Shown: piece by piece, positions 52,456 to 61,493 of the stretch | How positions within the stretch are numbered: the stretch's first letter is position 1 | Layout of the letters: every line of letters starts with the position of its first letter | Source: Palsa-506 sp963709075 | Lineage (GTDB): Bacteria > Actinomycetota > Actinomycetes > Streptosporangiales > Streptosporangiaceae | Length of the DNA: 64,000 bases | Direction: 5' to 3' | Assembly (NCBI GenBank): GCA_963709075.1 | Contig: CAVPUY010000009.1 | Location: 434,001 to 498,000 of the forward strand | The notes under the pieces: model-generated | The model's database searches: none | What the model was told of the DNA's origin: nothing | What the model saw: only the letters and a program-made list of their open reading frames with translations | Position numbers and translations under genes: made by a program

Positions 52456-53973
52456 ATGAGTGCCGAAATCAGCGAAACCGAGCGAAAGTATGAGTTCGGG
52501 CCGGGGGCCGTGCTGCCGAGCCTGCAGGACCTGCCGTCGGTCAGCCGCGAGTCCGGCCTGGCCGAGCAGAAGCTGAATGCGGAGTACTACGACACCGCGG
52601 GCCTGCGCCTGATCCGCAGCGGGGTCACGCTCCGCCGCCGCCGCGGCGGCAAGGATCCGGGCTGGCACCTGAAGCTGCCGCTCGACGGCGACTCGCGCCG
52701 GGAGATCCAGCTGCCGCTCGGCCGGCGCCGCCAGGTGCCCGCCGAGCTGGCCGGCCTGGTGCGCGGGTACGCCCGCGGGGAGGCGCTGCAGCCGGTGGCG
52801 CTGATCACGACCACGCGCCGCGGCCAGGCCCTGGTCGACGGCGCGGGCGAGTCGCTGGCGGAGGTGACGACCGATGACGTCTCGGCGCAGACGATGGGCG
52901 AATCCACGACCCTGACGCGCTGGCGCGAGGTCGAGGTTGAACTGACCGGCGGCGGCCCGAGCCTGCTGAAAGCGGCCGACCAGCGGCTCCGCCGCGGCGG
53001 CCTGCGGCCAGCCGGGCACTCCGCGAAGCTGGCGCGGGCACTCGCCGGCCTGCTGCCTGCGCCGGAGCCAGCACCGCGGCTGACGCCCGGCTCGGCGGCC
53101 GGCGACGTGCTGCTCGCCTACGCGCGGTCGCAGGCCGCCGCGGTGCAGTCGCTCGACCCGATGGTCCGCCGCGGCGAGGCTGATTCCGTGCATGACATGC
53201 GGGTTGCGACCCGGCGGCTGCGCAGCATCCTGAAGTCAGCGGGAAAGCCGTTTGGCATGCCGGACGCCGGCCGGCTCCGGGCCGAGCTGAAGTGGCTGGG
53301 CGGAGTACTCGGCGATGCCCGCGACAACGAAGTCCTCGCCCCGTACCTGCAGGCCAGGCTGGCGGAGACGGCAGCGGAACAGCTCATGGGGCCGGTCCAG
53401 GCGCGGGTCGCCAGCTACTTCGCCCCGCGCGCCGCCTCGGCCCGCGAGAGCCTGCTCGAGGCGCTGGACTCCGAGCGTTACTTCGCCCTCCTGAACGACC
53501 TTGACCAGGCGCTCCGCGGCCCGCTGCCGGGCGCGAAGGCGCAGCGGCCCGCGGCGGACGTCATGCCGGGCGTCGTCCGTCGCGCCCGTCGCCGGGTGCG
53601 CCGCCGGGCCGCCCGCGCCAGCCGTGCACCGGCCGGGCCGCCAAGGGACGCCGCCATGCACGAGACCCGCAAGGCAGCCAAGGACGCCAGGTATACCGCC
53701 GAGGCGGCGGCCCTGACCGGCCGGAAGAAGGACCGCAGGCTCGCCAGGCGGATGAAGACGCTGCAGTCCACTCTCGGCGACCATCACGATGCGGTCGTCG
53801 CGCGGGACACGGCGCGGGATATCGGGGTGCGGGCGCACCTGGCCGGCGAGAACGCGTTCAGCTTCGGCATTCTGCACGAGCGCTGCCAGCGCGACGCCCT
53901 CCTCCTCGAGGAGCACTCCAGGGCGGAATGGGCCAGGCAGTTCGGGCCGGAGTACGGCGCCTGGGCCAGCTAG
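52456..53973 (+). CDS. CYTH-CHAD domain protein
   Basis: 505 residues from ATG 52456. The CYTH domain (~1-185) carries the ETERK (ExExK) signature near the start and repeated Arg/Lys/Glu strands (GVTLRRRRGGKDPGWHLKLP) that bind triphosphate. The CHAD domain (~215-500) is a helical bundle with conserved histidines (ADSVHDMRVATRRLRSILKS, MHETRKAAKDARYTAEAA, TLQSTLGDHHDAVV) that binds polyphosphate. Together they suggest a polyphosphate-associated triphosphatase. It ends 4 bp inside the convergent small gene. Confidence 0.92.
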   Translation: MSAEISETERKYEFGPGAVLPSLQDLPSVSRESGLAEQKLNAEYYDTAGLRLIRSGVTLRRRRGGKDPGWHLKLPLDGDSRREIQLPLGRRRQVPAELAGLVRGYARGEALQPVALITTTRRGQALVDGAGESLAEVTTDDVSAQTMGESTTLTRWREVEVELTGGGPSLLKAADQRLRRGGLRPAGHSAKLARALAGLLPAPEPAPRLTPGSAAGDVLLAYARSQAAAVQSLDPMVRRGEADSVHDMRVATRRLRSILKSAGKPFGMPDAGRLRAELKWLGGVLGDARDNEVLAPYLQARLAETAAEQLMGPVQARVASYFAPRAASARESLLEALDSERYFALLNDLDQALRGPLPGAKAQRPAADVMPGVVRRARRRVRRRAARASRAPAGPPRDAAMHETRKAAKDARYTAEAAALTGRKKDRRLARRMKTLQSTLGDHHDAVVARDTARDIGVRAHLAGENAFSFGILHERCQRDALLLEEHSRAEWARQFGPEYGAWAS

Positions 53974-54224
53974 CCGCGTTGCCCCCCATGCCTCCTGGCA
54001 TAGCGGCGCTGCTCGCGGGGCGAGGCGGCATAGTTGCCGTACATGTCCTCTGCCGTGCGCGTGGTCTTCCGGGTCAGCGACCGGGTCCTGAAGCCCACCA
54101 GGGTCAGGAATGAGTAGATCCCGGCTGCCAGCAACGCAACGATGATGACGTACATCCACCACATGGCCGGCCATCCAATCTGCTGGCGGGCCGGTCCCGG
54201 CTGGGCCGGTAGTCCGCCAGCCAT
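53970..54224 (-). CDS. Small membrane protein
   Basis: 84 residues from ATG 54224 (GGGGAAAT upstream). A shorter start, ATG 54164, gives MWWMYVIIVALLAAGIYSFL directly as the membrane helix. A basic tail follows (RTRSLTRKTTRTAEDMYGNY, then RRYARRHGGQRG). No family recognised. It overlaps the CYTH-CHAD stop by 4 bp in convergent orientation. Confidence 0.6.
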   Translation of the reverse strand: MAGGLPAQPGPARQQIGWPAMWWMYVIIVALLAAGIYSFLTLVGFRTRSLTRKTTRTAEDMYGNYAASPREQRRYARRHGGQRG

Positions 54225-54292
54225 TTCACCATTTCCCCTACCCGTGCGGACCTCGTCAAACCTGCCGCCCGGGTGGCGTGCCAGCCAGGCCG

Positions 54293-55288
54293 CTACGGCT
54301 CAGGTGTTCCTGCCGCTGGCGCTGCTGCCTGCCCGCTGAACAGCTTGGCGTAGTCGTAGGCGGCCTCGGGCCTGGCGCGCACCGCCGCGTCGAGCATCTT
54401 GGCGTCCTCGCCGACGAGAATCCGCCAGCCCCCCGATCGCACCCCGTCCAGGATGACGGTCGCCGCCTCGGCCGCGCTGAGCGGCGCCTTGTCCCGGAAG
54501 TCGGCGTTCGCCCGCACGAGCATCTGGCGCAGCTCGTCGGCGGACGCGCCCTCGGCCAGCAGGCCGGCCCGGATCAGCGCGGCCCTCGCGTCGCTGGGGA
54601 TCAGCTCCGCCAGCTGGGCGTCGCTCATCTGCGCTGGCTCCGGCAGGCCACGGGCGCGGAGGCTGTTCGCGACGATGTCGGTGCCCACGTGCCCCGGCAT
54701 CACGACGGCCACCCGGACACCGGGCGCGTTGGCACGCAGGTCCTCGATCAGCGCTTCAGAGAAGCCCTTCACGGCGAACTTGGCCGTGCTGTAGGCCGAG
54801 TTCGGCGCGCCCGGGCCAAGCGCCGCCCAGAAGCCGTTCACGCTGCTCGTGTTGACCAGGACGCCGTCGCCGCTCGCGATCAGCAGCGGCAAGAATGCCC
54901 GGGCGCAGTAATACACGCCCCACCAGTCGATCGCGAACGTGCGCTCCCACTGCTCCCGTGGGTCGCTGATGAAGCTGCCGCCACCACCGATGCCCGCGTT
55001 GCTGAACACCAGGTCGACGTGATCACTGGCGTGCTCATCGAGCAGCTCATCTCGGAACCGCAGGACCTGTGCCTCGTCGGAGACGTCGCAGGCGTGGCCG
55101 CTGACCCGCACCCCGGGCGGGGCGCCCGCCCGCGCCGTCGCCGCGGTCTCGGCGACGGCATCCGCGTGCCAGTCGCATGCCGCGACCGAGCATCCCTGCG
55201 CCGCCAGCTGGCGGACAATCTCGCGGCCCATGCCCGAGCCGCCGCCGGTCACCACCGCGAGCTTTCCCGCGAACGAGTCCACAGCCAT
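54293..55288 (-). CDS. Short-chain dehydrogenase/reductase
   Basis: 331 residues from ATG 55288 (GGAGCAGG upstream). KLAVVTGGGSGMGREIVRQL and ACDVSD bind NAD(P). NAGIGGGG, NTSSVNG and YSTAKFAVKGFSEALIEDLR give the N-S-Y-K catalytic set. The ~70-residue C-terminal extension (LSAAEAATVILDGVRSGGWR) is usual for the cis-benzoate/alkan-2-ol-type SDRs. Substrate unknown; unrelated in sequence to the microcompartment SDR. Confidence 0.88.
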   Translation of the reverse strand: MAVDSFAGKLAVVTGGGSGMGREIVRQLAAQGCSVAACDWHADAVAETAATARAGAPPGVRVSGHACDVSDEAQVLRFRDELLDEHASDHVDLVFSNAGIGGGGSFISDPREQWERTFAIDWWGVYYCARAFLPLLIASGDGVLVNTSSVNGFWAALGPGAPNSAYSTAKFAVKGFSEALIEDLRANAPGVRVAVVMPGHVGTDIVANSLRARGLPEPAQMSDAQLAELIPSDARAALIRAGLLAEGASADELRQMLVRANADFRDKAPLSAAEAATVILDGVRSGGWRILVGEDAKMLDAAVRARPEAAYDYAKLFSGQAAAPAAGTPEP

Positions 55289-55413
55289 GATTTACCTGCT
55301 CCGCCATTTCTCGTCAACGCCCGGGCCAGGCGCCATTCGCCGGCCGGGCGAGCGGGGGCAAGTTTGACTTCGGCCTTCCGGGGCAGTCGGGGGGGACATC
55401 AGACCGAAAGCAG

Positions 55414-56132
55414 GTGATTCTCGTGGCAACCGGAACCATCGTGGCCATCATCGTGGCCATTGTCGTGATCGCCGCAGTAGTGATCATGCTGATGGCGGCA
55501 GCGCGCCGGCGGCGGCTCCAGCAGCGCTTCGGCCCGGAATACGACCGGCTCGTCGACGAGCGCGACAGCAAGCGCAAGGCCGAAGCCGAGCTCTCCGAGC
55601 GCGAGCGGCGCGTCCAGGGACTGGACATTCGCCCGCTCGCGCCGTCGGCCCGGGCGGAATACGCGAACCGGTGGGCGGGCCTCCAGGAGCGGTTCGTCGA
55701 CCAGCCTGCCGAGGCAGTTGCGGCCTCTCAGGTGCTCGTGGTCGCCGTGATGACCGAGCGCGGCTACCCGGCGGAGCACCGTGACCAGGTGCTTGCCGAC
55801 CTGTCGGTGGAGCATGCCAAGACGCTCGGCCACTACCGGGCGGCCGAGCAGATCAGCCAGGCGGCCGCGGCCGGCACGGCCTCTACCGAGGACCTGCGGC
55901 AAGCCATGATCCATTACCGCGCCCTGTTCCGTGAACTGCTCGGCGACCCCGCCGATGCGGCCAGCGGGCCGGCCAGGAACAGACCGCCGCCGACCGCGCC
56001 GACGCGCCCGGGCCAACGGCCTATCAGCCCGTCGACGCCGACCAGCCAGTGCCTTACCAGCCTGTGGACGCTGGCGAGCCCACCGTCGAGAGCCGACCGG
56101 AGATCCCGGTGCAGCGGACCCCGAGGAGCTGA
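55414..56132 (+). CDS. Membrane-anchored coiled protein, first of a related pair (one frameshift)
   Basis: An N-terminal membrane helix (IVAIIVAIVVIAAVVIMLMA) is followed by a charged helical segment (RFGPEYDRLVDERDSKRKAE) and YANRWAGLQERFVDQPAEAV. The frame shifts near 55975, after DPADAASGPA. The correct continuation reads QEQTAADRADAPGPTAYQPV and repeats QPVDA before ending at TGA 56132, 5 bp before the next gene. GTG 55414 or 55423 may be the start. Function unknown; typical of actinobacterial stress-related secretory proteins. Confidence 0.7.
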
Positions 56133-56137
56133 CCGAA

Positions 56138-56734
56138 ATGACCTCACCAACCGGCAGGACAGCCCGCGACCAGATGACGCCCGGCGGCTATCCAGCGCCA
56201 GCCGACGAGATACCGGCCGCCGACCCGGCAGTGCTGGCTGACGACCCGATGCTGGCTGACGACCCGATGCTGGCTGACGACCCGATTGTCGTGGACGAGC
56301 AGAGCATCGTCGATGACGACCGGATCGTCCTCGACGAGGATGGCGCGGCCGCGGCAGGCGGCGTGCCGGGCGCTGGCTCGGCCGCCGGCCAGCCGCGGCC
56401 AGGCACCGGCTCGGCCAGGGTGATCACCGACTTGCCGCCGGGCCCTGGCCAGGCAGGCCGGCCGGCCAGCCCGTCGCGGGAAAGCGTAAGCCCCAGTGCT
56501 CGCTGGCCGGAGATCCAGGCGATGTTCGTCGACGATCCGCGCGCCTCGGTCGAGCTGGCTGCGGGACTGACGGACGACAGCGTCGAGGCGCTCATCTCGT
56601 CGCTGAAGGAGCGGCAGCATGCGCTGCTCTCCGCCTGGCATGGGCAGGCCGCGGACACCGAGGGACTCCGGACCGCGCTGCAGGGCTACCGGAAATTCTG
56701 GACCCGCCTTGAGGACTTCTCCGGGCAGTCCTGA
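56138..56734 (+). CDS. Repeat-containing acidic protein, partner of the preceding gene
   Basis: 198 residues from ATG 56138. The N-terminal half is disordered and acidic, with LADDPM repeats encoded by an 18-bp DNA repeat (about 56228-56283). The C-terminal domain (ARWPEIQAMFVDDPRASVEL, DSVEALISSLKERQHALLSA) shares the W-x-x-x-Q-x-x-F-V-D-x-P pattern with the upstream protein, so the two form a related pair. Function unknown. Confidence 0.7.
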   Translation: MTSPTGRTARDQMTPGGYPAPADEIPAADPAVLADDPMLADDPMLADDPIVVDEQSIVDDDRIVLDEDGAAAAGGVPGAGSAAGQPRPGTGSARVITDLPPGPGQAGRPASPSRESVSPSARWPEIQAMFVDDPRASVELAAGLTDDSVEALISSLKERQHALLSAWHGQAADTEGLRTALQGYRKFWTRLEDFSGQS

Positions 56735-56763
56735 CCTGGCCAGCCCCAGCCCCGGTCAGCGAG

Positions 56764-56793
56764 CTGGCGGGCGCCCTGGCGGGCGCCCGCCAG
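56764..56793. terminator. Perfect 12-bp hairpin between convergent genes
   Basis: CTGGCGGGCGCC (56764-56775), loop CTGGCG and GGCGCCCGCCAG (56782-56793) pair completely. The hairpin lies between the stops of the convergent genes at 56734 (+) and 56851 (-), so it can terminate both; no U-tract. Confidence 0.75.
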
Positions 56794-56850
56794 CCGGGCG
56801 CCCGCTCAGGCAGCGGTGCGAATGTGCCGGCCGCCCGGCGCCCGGGGCCG

Positions 56851-57615
56851 TCAGCCAGTTTGCTTTGCGAATGCCTGCTGCGCTAGCGGGTGGCTGGGGT
56901 CCAGGATCAGCGGCTTGTTCTGCGCCTCGGCCTGCCGGACCTGATCGGCAAGATGCGAGCCTGGAGTCGCATAGAGCACGTGCACCCGCCCGTCCCCGGA
57001 ATGCGGCGGGCTGACCGGCGCCACGGCTGCTGGATTGCCCTGCTGGTCGGTGACCCAGAGCTGGAAGCTGTCGTGCTTGAAGAACGCAATCTCGGTAATG
57101 GGGCTCGGGTAGTGGTGCACGCCCCCGCCGGCGGGCAGCACGCCCGTGTGCGCCGGCGTCGGCAGCGGAATGCTGGCATTGCAGATCGAGTCGGTCCACT
57201 GGGCGACGCCGGCCGCATCGGTGATCGGGGTGTCGAGCAGCGCCTGGATGCCCAGTTCCTGGGCCGCCTCGGGAAAAGCCGCGTAGAGACGCCTGGCGTT
57301 CTGCCTGATCAGGTCGACCTTGGCTGGATCCGCGCAGAACTGTGACGACCATTCCAGGCCGGCCAGGTTGCGGACCAGGAACCAGCCCTGGTCGTCCTTG
57401 AGCCACAATCCGCCGCCGTGGTGGTCTTCGTATGGCGGCTGGCCATAGATCAGCGTGCTGACCTGGCCCGCCATATTGTTCATGGCCTGCCGGGAATGTA
57501 CGTACTCCGGTGAGTCGCTGCGCTGAGCATGGCCGGGGATGTTGATCGTCCACGGCTGGTCCTCATGCTCCTGGTGGTCTTGGGGCGGGCCAGCTGGGGA
57601 AACGGGCTGAGTCAC
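56851..57615 (-). CDS. DUF6424 family protein
   Basis: 254 residues. GTG 57615 is chosen because GGAG lies 6 bp upstream; an upstream ATG 57657 would cross the neighbouring gene's start. PWTINIPGHAQRSDSPEYV, YGQPPYEDHHGGGLWLKDDQ, WFLVRNLAGLEWSSQFCADP, WTDSICNASIPLP and HVLYATPGSHLADQVR match a conserved streptomycete/actinobacterial protein of unknown function (DUF6424, from memory). The His/Asp-rich core could bind metal. Divergent from the GH15 gene 31 bp away. Confidence 0.8.
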   Translation of the reverse strand: MTQPVSPAGPPQDHQEHEDQPWTINIPGHAQRSDSPEYVHSRQAMNNMAGQVSTLIYGQPPYEDHHGGGLWLKDDQGWFLVRNLAGLEWSSQFCADPAKVDLIRQNARRLYAAFPEAAQELGIQALLDTPITDAAGVAQWTDSICNASIPLPTPAHTGVLPAGGGVHHYPSPITEIAFFKHDSFQLWVTDQQGNPAAVAPVSPPHSGDGRVHVLYATPGSHLADQVRQAEAQNKPLILDPSHPLAQQAFAKQTG

Positions 57616-57646
57616 GATTACTCCAAACGCCGAGGCAGCTCCCAGC

Positions 57647-59011
57647 ATGGCCTTCATGATCAGCCGTGCGCAATATCAAGCCGGTATCTTGGCCAGGGAC
57701 AATAGAGGGCGGCTTCCGGTGGGCGAATTACAGTACGGCAAGGTGCAGGTTGCGGCGGCGCAGTCGAGCCTGACGGCCATCGCCCAGTACATGTTCTGGC
57801 TGATGTTCCGCAACGTCGCGTCGGACGGGTTCGTGTTCGAAGACCCGGAGAACGCCCATGTCCTCTCGCAACCCGGGTGCGTGCTCGCCTCGCCGTCGTG
57901 GCCGAACAGCGCCGCGAGCGTGACTCAGGACTACGTCTACAACTGGACCCGCGATGCCGCGATCGTCGCGATCGAGCTCGCGGCGGGAACGACCCCCACC
58001 AGCCAGCCGCTGATCGACTACGTGCAGTTCGCGCAGATCTGCCAGAACTCGGGCGGCGACTTCGATCTTGCGTCGTTCTTCATCAACGGCATGCCGCGGA
58101 ACTGGACCGCTCAGGCCGACGGGCAGGCCCTCCAGACGCTCGCGATCCTGCAGCTGTTCGCCCAGCTCGACGCGCCGACGCAGGCCGTGGCGAGCGCCCT
58201 GATCGCAGCGAACCTGAATTTCCTGCAGAACGCTTATCAAGGTGAGACGTACAACCTCTGGGAGGAGGAGTACGGCGCCTCGTTCTTCGCCCGCGCCGTG
58301 CAGCTGCGGTGCTTCCAGGCGATCACCGGCAACACCCTCGGGATCGCTGTCCCTGGGTGGCTTGCCGCCGCCATACCCTGGCTGCAGGAGGCCCTGCAGG
58401 AGCACTGGAACGGCCGGTATTACCAGTCGCTGCTCCCTGTCCCGACCGACAAGACCCCCTACGATCCCAACATCGACATCGTCATGTCCGCGATCTACGG
58501 CGGCGTGCCGGTGACGGACACCAGGTTGCTGGCGACCGCCGCGCTGCTGCGCAGCCAGTGGGACGACCCGGCCTCGCCGTACTTCTATCCGGTCAACGGG
58601 GCCGATCAGCAGCTGCGCGGCATCGGGCCGCTGCTTGGCCGCTATCCGGGCGACACCTACGACGGCAGCAGCGACGCGCCGGCGGACGATCATCCGTGGG
58701 CGGTGTCCACTGCGAACTTCGCTGAGCTCTGCTACCGGCTGGCGAGCGCGATCACCGCTGCCGGGGCGGTTCCCCTCGACGCGAACTCCGCCAGCTTTTT
58801 CAGCCAGGCCGGAATCGGCGCGCAGACGACGCCAGCAGGCGCCGCGGTGGCGCTGCAGAGCGCCGCTGACCAGATGCTGCAGGCGATCATCTTCCACAGC
58901 GATCATCTTGAGCTCAGCGAGCAGTTCGACGCCACGTCCGGCTACGCCAAGAGCGTCAGCAACCTGTCCTGGAGCTACGCGTCATTCCTGTCGGCGGTCC
59001 GCGCCAGGTAA
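57647..59011 (+). CDS. GH15 glucoamylase, fungal-like branch
   Basis: 454 residues. TQDYVYNWTRDAAIVAIELA, the general acid in YNLWEEEYGASFFARAVQ (~205) and the general base in LSEQFDATSGYAKSVSNLSW (~425) match the catalytic pattern of fungal glucoamylases more closely than the other GH15 gene here. No signal peptide is evident at ATG 57647, and ATG 57656 is nearly equivalent. It would release glucose from the non-reducing ends of alpha-glucans such as glycogen or starch. Confidence 0.9.
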   Translation: MAFMISRAQYQAGILARDNRGRLPVGELQYGKVQVAAAQSSLTAIAQYMFWLMFRNVASDGFVFEDPENAHVLSQPGCVLASPSWPNSAASVTQDYVYNWTRDAAIVAIELAAGTTPTSQPLIDYVQFAQICQNSGGDFDLASFFINGMPRNWTAQADGQALQTLAILQLFAQLDAPTQAVASALIAANLNFLQNAYQGETYNLWEEEYGASFFARAVQLRCFQAITGNTLGIAVPGWLAAAIPWLQEALQEHWNGRYYQSLLPVPTDKTPYDPNIDIVMSAIYGGVPVTDTRLLATAALLRSQWDDPASPYFYPVNGADQQLRGIGPLLGRYPGDTYDGSSDAPADDHPWAVSTANFAELCYRLASAITAAGAVPLDANSASFFSQAGIGAQTTPAGAAVALQSAADQMLQAIIFHSDHLELSEQFDATSGYAKSVSNLSWSYASFLSAVRAR

Positions 59012-59060
59012 ACGCGGCGCGGCGACAGAATCTCGAGTGCCCTGGCCCGCAGCCAGCCAG

Positions 59061-60269
59061 CTAAGCGATCGTCACCGGGAGCGCATCGAAGCCGCGCAGG
59101 ACGAGCGTGTCCCGGCGGGTCGGCTCGCCCGCGGCCGAGATCTTCGGGAACCGGCTCAGCAGCCGGGGGAAGGCCACCGCGCCTTCCAGCCTGGCGAGCG
59201 CGGCGCCGATGCAGAAGTGCGCGCCGCCGCCGAAGCTGAGAGGTCCGCCGTCCGGGCGCATGGGGTCGAACCTGGCTGGGTTCGTGAACCGGCGCGGATC
59301 CCTGTTCCCCGCCCCGAGCAGCGTGACCAGCCCGGTTCGCGGCGACACCGGAACGCCGCGAACGGTCGTGTCGTAGCCGCTGCGGCTGGTGAGCTGGACC
59401 GGCGAGTCGAAGCGAAGCACTTCCTCGACGAACGCGGAAGGCGGCAGCGACCCGTCCCTGACGGCTTCGCCGGCCGCCGGATCCTGCAGGATGACCTGAA
59501 GGCCGTTTCCCAGCAGGTTCGTCGTTGTCTCGAAGCCGGCAACCAGCAGCAGCGTCAGGTTGTGCAGCAGCTCGGCATCGGTCAGCCGGCCGTCGTCGGA
59601 GTTGCTCACCGCGAGCAGGTCGCTGAGCAAGTCATCGCCGGGGACGCCGCGCCGCTTGGCCGCCAGCCCGGTGAAGTACGCGAGCAAGTCGACCGCTGCG
59701 GCGTTGATCGCGGGCAGGGTCTCGGCGTCGGTGAGCTCGAAAACCCCGGCCAGGTCCCGCGCAACAGGCCGGAATCCCTCCCGGTCCGTCTCCGGGATCC
59801 CGATCAGCTCGCAGATCACGGTGACCGGCAGCAAGAAGGCAAAGTCGTGCATGAACTCGATGACCGAGCCGTCGGCGCCGCGATCAGCCATGGCATCGAG
59901 CAGCTCGTCGGCCATCCTGGCCATCGCGGGCTCCAGCCCGGCGATGCGCCGGGCAGTGAACGCGCGGGCCATCAGGCTCCTGATCCGCGGATGCCGGGGC
60001 GCGTTCAGGTTCAGGATCCAGTCCGCGCCCTGGACGAACACCGGATTTGACCGCCAGCCAGGGAAATTCCTCTCGAAACTGGCTTCATCGGAGACCCGGA
60101 AGCCGGGATCGCGCAGGACGCTGCTGATGGCGTCGTAACCGACCACAAGCACGTCGTCAGGGCCGATCTTGATCACCTCGCCCATCTCGTGCAATGCGGC
60201 GTACAGCGGGTACGGATCAGCCCGGCCCGGTGGCGTGCCGAGCGCGGTGAGGATCTCTATCGCGTCCAC
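59061..60269 (-). CDS. Cytochrome P450 monooxygenase
   Basis: 402 residues from GTG 60269 (MDAIEILTALGTPPGRADPY), which has GGAG about 10 bp upstream. An earlier GTG at 60326 lacks a site. The I-helix is LLLVAGFETTTNLL, the K-helix ExxR is in VEEVLRFDSPV, and the heme loop is SFGGGAHFCIGAALARLEG with the axial cysteine. This is a soluble bacterial class I P450. The substrate is unknown, and no ferredoxin gene lies beside it. Confidence 0.92.
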   Translation of the reverse strand: MDAIEILTALGTPPGRADPYPLYAALHEMGEVIKIGPDDVLVVGYDAISSVLRDPGFRVSDEASFERNFPGWRSNPVFVQGADWILNLNAPRHPRIRSLMARAFTARRIAGLEPAMARMADELLDAMADRGADGSVIEFMHDFAFLLPVTVICELIGIPETDREGFRPVARDLAGVFELTDAETLPAINAAAVDLLAYFTGLAAKRRGVPGDDLLSDLLAVSNSDDGRLTDAELLHNLTLLLVAGFETTTNLLGNGLQVILQDPAAGEAVRDGSLPPSAFVEEVLRFDSPVQLTSRSGYDTTVRGVPVSPRTGLVTLLGAGNRDPRRFTNPARFDPMRPDGGPLSFGGGAHFCIGAALARLEGAVAFPRLLSRFPKISAAGEPTRRDTLVLRGFDALPVTIA

Positions 60270-60366
60270 GGTGCTGCTCCGTCCCTCGTCGGAGACCAGT
60301 TGCCGGGCGGCCGCGGCCGGGGGCAACCGGGGGCTGGCGGCACCGGGCAGTCAATACGTTCCCGCC

Positions 60367-60417
60367 AGTACCTGAGACAATAAGTACTATCGCGACTTAC
60401 CGTCAAGCTATGTCGCG
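60367..60417 (-). promoter_or_regulatory. Dyads and TTGACG element upstream of the P450 gene
   Basis: AGTAC-N12-GTACT (60367-60388) and CGCGAC-N15-GTCGCG (60391-60417) are inverted repeats in the 262-bp gap 60270-60531. On the minus strand TTGACG (60406-60401) could serve as -35, with TTATTG 17 bp downstream as a weak -10. This layout suggests repressor control of the P450 gene; no regulator gene is adjacent. The rest of the gap shows nothing recognisable. Confidence 0.4.
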
Positions 60418-60531
60418 TTACCTTCTGAAGTCAGCTGCCGGGCCGCTCTGCGCCCGGGGTGGCGGCGAGGTTGCTGCGGGTTCGCCGCTGACCGGAGTGA
60501 TTTTGCCGGGGCCGTGACGCACAATCGGAGG

Positions 60532-60654
60532 ATGGAGCAACCGAAGGCCGTTTCGGCCGGTGGCGGCGGCAGCGGCGACGAGCTGCTCAAGCCGGGCAAG
60601 GAGGCCACCCGCGCGCTTGACGCGCTCGCCGAGCGGCGCAGGTCCGGTCGCTGA
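60532..60654 (+). CDS. 40-aa hypothetical protein
   Basis: ATG 60532 to TGA 60654 encodes MEQPKAVSAGGGGSGDELLK followed by PGKEATRALDALAERRRSGR. The codon use fits the genome. The GGAGG lies directly against the ATG, which is too close for an ideal ribosome site. It could be a small co-translated protein with the YjbR gene 5 bp downstream, or simply non-coding. Confidence 0.4.
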   Translation: MEQPKAVSAGGGGSGDELLKPGKEATRALDALAERRRSGR

Positions 60655-60659
60655 CCAAG

Positions 60660-61003
60660 ATGGCTGACGCCGACGACGTGCGCCGCCTCGCGCTTGGCCT
60701 GCCCGGCGTGGCGGAGATCGAGAGCGACGGCTTCGACTTCCGGGTCGGCGGCAAGGGGTTCATCTGGTCCTACCCCGAGCGCAGGCCGGGCAAGCCGCGG
60801 CTCATCCGGACCGACATCGCGGTGCTGTTCGTCGGGGATGAGGCCGAGAAGCAGGCTTTGCTGCTCGGCGAGCCCCGTCTTTCTTCACCACGCCCGGCTA
60901 CGACGGCTGGCCGCTGGTGATGCTGCGGCTGGCCGAGGTAGACGCCGGGCGCCTGGCGGAGCTCGTCACCGACGCGTGGCGGATGCGCGCCCCGGCTGGC
61001 TAG
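60660..61003 (+). CDS. MmcQ/YjbR family DNA-binding-like protein (one frameshift)
   Basis: From ATG 60660. DDVRRLALGLPGVAEIESDG, FDFRVGGKGFIWSYPERRPG and LLLGEP are read directly. Deleting one C from the CCCC run near 60884 continues SFFTTPGYDGWPLVMLRLAE, VDAGRLAELVTDAWRMRAP to TAG 61003. Total 114 residues, the normal size for this MmcQ/YjbR (CyaY-like fold) family. It overlaps the convergent UspA gene by 4 bp. Confidence 0.78.
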
Positions 61004-61449
61004 CCGACGCCGACGCTGGCGGCGCCTGCCGGGACGACCAGGACCGGGCATGGCGCCTTGCGCAGCACGTACTGGCTGACCGTGCCGAGTAGCAGGGACA
61101 TGCTGCCGCGCGTCGCCAGGACGATGAGCTGCGCGCGGGCTTCCCTGGCGGCCTCGACGATCTGCCGTCCCGCGATTCCGGCCACCACCCGCAGCTCCAC
61201 ATGGTCGGCGTGCTTCCCGAGCGCCTCGGTGACGAGATTCCGGAGGCTTGACTCGGCGGCCGTACGCTCATCGCCGCTGGTGCCGAGCGTGGCTACCGGC
61301 TGGCCCGCCGGAGCGCCGAGCGTCCGCTCGGCGCTGTAGGCCATCACGGCGATCAGCGGGGCCTGCCGGTAGCGTGCCTCCTGTGCGGCTATCCGGATGG
61401 CCGCACGAGAAGCGTCGGTACCGTCCACGCCAACAACCACGCTCATCAT
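61000..61449 (-). CDS. Universal stress protein (UspA family)
   Basis: 149 residues from ATG 61449. MMSVVVGVDGTDASRAAIRI, GIAGRQIVEAAREARAQLIV and ATRGSMSLLLGTVSQYVLRK with APCPVLVV form the single UspA domain. The ATP-binding glycines are only partly conserved (GSMSLLLGTVS). Cytosolic stress protein, upstream of which an MFS gene lies on the same strand. Confidence 0.9.
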   Translation of the reverse strand: MMSVVVGVDGTDASRAAIRIAAQEARYRQAPLIAVMAYSAERTLGAPAGQPVATLGTSGDERTAAESSLRNLVTEALGKHADHVELRVVAGIAGRQIVEAAREARAQLIVLATRGSMSLLLGTVSQYVLRKAPCPVLVVPAGAASVGVG

Positions 61450-61493
61450 CCGTTCTCCTCCTGGCTAGCTCCTGGTCATGTGGCAAAGCCCGG

